DNA from: Erysipelotrichaceae bacterium
GTDB lineage: Bacteria; Bacillota_I; Bacilli_A; Erysipelotrichales; Erysipelotrichaceae
DNA: 6,327 bases
Assembly: GCA_900754715.1 (NCBI GenBank)
Contig: CAAEDX010000209.1
Span: 1-6,327, forward strand
Reading direction: 5' to 3'
The position numbers and the translations under genes were made by a program. Positions 5,320 to 6,327 of this stretch are shown piece by piece. The notes beneath the pieces are model-generated. The model was given only the letters and a program-made list of their open reading frames with translations. It ran no database searches and was not told where the DNA came from. Within the stretch, counting starts at the first letter, position 1. Every line of letters starts with the position of its first letter.

Positions 5320-6260
5320 TGGAAATGGACAAGAAGATCGCAGTATTGATCCCGTGTTACAATGAAGAAATGACCATCGGAAAAGTCATTGATGATTTTC
5401 ATCGTGTCTGTCCGGATGCAGATGTATATGTATACAACAATAACTCAACAGACGCCACGGCAGCGATCGCTGCGGCAAAGGGCGCCATAGTCAGAGAAGA
5501 ATATCGGCAAGGGAAAGGCAATGTCATTCGTTCGATGTTCAGAGATATTGATGCCGACTGCTATATCATGGTTGATGGCGATGATACTTACCCTGCTGAA
5601 GACGCATGGCAGGCCGCACAGATGGTGCTGGAAGGGCGGGCTGACATGTGCATCGGGGACCGTCTTTCTTCCACTTACTTTGTGGAAAACAAGCGCGTTT
5701 TTCACAATATGGGGAACCGGATGGTGCGCTTTTTGATCAACTGGATCTTTCACAGCGATATACATGACATCATGACCGGATGCCGCGCGTTCAGTCCGTT
5801 GTTTGTCAAATCATACCCGGTGATCAGCAGCGGATTTGAGATCGAGACAGAGATGACCATCCATGCGCTGGATAAAAACATGGTCATTCAGGAAATTCCC
5901 ATACGATATCGAGATCGTCCGGATGGCAGTGAGTCAAAGCTGAATACATATAGCGATGGGGTCCGTGTGATCTGCACGATCCTCTCATTGTTCAAGAATT
6001 ACCGCCCTTTTCAGTTTTTTTCGCTGCTCTCGCTGATCATCCTTATTCTTGCATTGATCTTATTTTTGCCAATATTTGCGGATTTCCTGCAAACGGGAGA
6101 AGTGCTCCGCTTCCCTACGCTGTTTGTGGTAGTCGGCATGGTCATCATGGCTACCTTCAGCTTCTTTACCGGATTGATCCTGAATACGGTCAAGCGGTAT
6201 GAACGGCAGTTCTTTGAGTTAAATTGCAATACGATAAAATCGAGACAAGAGAGCAGATAG
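5316..6260 (+). CDS. GT2 family glycosyltransferase, DPM1/GtrB-like, with C-terminal membrane helices
   Basis: This is a 314-residue inverting GT-A enzyme that would transfer a sugar from a nucleotide sugar to undecaprenyl phosphate on the cytoplasmic face. The order of motifs is clear: VLIPCYNEE (~10-18) at the nucleotide-binding strand, YNNNSTDAT (~40-48), RQGKGNV (~64-70), MVDGDDTYP with the metal-binding DxD (~85-93), GDRLS (~114-118), MTGCRAFSP (~153-161), GFEIETEM (~173-180) and IPIRYRDRPDGSESKLNTY (~194-212). The catalytic core ends near residue 225. Two membrane helices follow (~235-257 and ~267-290), as in GtrB/CsbB-type enzymes. The start overlaps the GtrA stop (ATGATG), so coupling is likely. 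The sugar cannot be read from the sequence. The short basic/polar tail after the last helix is unremarkable. It is the last gene of the operon visible here. Confidence 0.92.
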   Translation: MMEMDKKIAVLIPCYNEEMTIGKVIDDFHRVCPDADVYVYNNNSTDATAAIAAAKGAIVREEYRQGKGNVIRSMFRDIDADCYIMVDGDDTYPAEDAWQAAQMVLEGRADMCIGDRLSSTYFVENKRVFHNMGNRMVRFLINWIFHSDIHDIMTGCRAFSPLFVKSYPVISSGFEIETEMTIHALDKNMVIQEIPIRYRDRPDGSESKLNTYSDGVRVICTILSLFKNYRPFQFFSLLSLIILILALILFLPIFADFLQTGEVLRFPTLFVVVGMVIMATFSFFTGLILNTVKRYERQFFELNCNTIKSRQESR

Positions 6261-6327
6261 TTTACAATATTTTTATATATACTTGAATATTATATGATAT
6301 AAAGCAGATAAAATATTGAATTAATGA
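6261..6327 (+). other. Very AT-rich downstream tail with an inverted repeat and possible promoter
   Basis: Only about 9 of these 67 bases are G or C, a sharp drop from the genes before. CAATATTTT (6265-6273) and AAAATATTG (6310-6318) form a perfect nine-base inverted repeat around a 36-nt spacer, and TATGAT (6293-6298) resembles a -10 element. No GC-rich terminator stem is visible, so the end of the glycosylation transcript is probably outside the window or uses this AT hairpin. Confidence 0.35.

Overview
The window looks like chromosomal DNA of a low-to-mid GC Bacillota (Firmicutes) species, perhaps a gut clostridium or erysipelotrichid. This is inferred from strong AGGAGG-type ribosome binding sites, tightly packed operons, an ECF sigma factor paired with an RsgI-like anti-sigma factor, and a Gram-positive style GT2/GtrA/GT-C glycosylation set. 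No rRNA, tRNA, CRISPR array, insertion sequence or integrase is visible.

Layout. (1) Positions 1-1218, plus strand: 3' portion of an AAA_14/DUF4143 ATPase, cut by the window start inside its Walker A motif and followed by a terminator-like hairpin. (2) Positions 1467-3056, minus strand, convergent with the ATPase: a compact three-gene operon. In transcription order it encodes a 97-residue secreted Cys/His-rich protein, an ECF sigma factor and a membrane anti-sigma factor with the RsgI-type Asn-Pro self-cleavage motif. An ECF-type promoter (TGAAAGGTTT, 16-nt spacer, CGTATATA) lies just upstream, and a clean intrinsic terminator follows. (3) Positions 3057-3154: divergent control region holding four TTAACA-like direct repeats at an exact 11-bp period, resembling a PhoP/PhoB (OmpR-family) box. 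(4) Positions 3155-6260, plus strand: a four-gene envelope glycosylation operon. It encodes a single-pass protein with a probable extracellular beta-sandwich, a GT87/DUF2029 polytopic glycosyltransferase, a GtrA-type membrane protein and a DPM1/GtrB-like GT2 enzyme. (5) Positions 6261-6327: a very AT-rich tail leading out of the window.

How the parts may work together. In the plus operon, the GT2 enzyme would charge undecaprenyl phosphate with a sugar inside the cell. GtrA would help flip the lipid-linked sugar, and the GT87 enzyme would transfer it to an envelope polymer outside, perhaps aided by the beta-sandwich protein. In the minus operon, the anti-sigma factor would hold the sigma factor at the membrane until an extracytoplasmic event releases it, after which the sigma factor would transcribe its own operon. 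The most unusual feature is that the secreted protein and the extracellular end of the anti-sigma factor carry nearly the same His-rich HHQGH tail. This suggests a shared metal ligand or partner, and a possible signal/sensor pair. The back-to-back position of the stress-type regulator and the envelope operon suggests, but does not prove, that both respond to the envelope or to phosphate.
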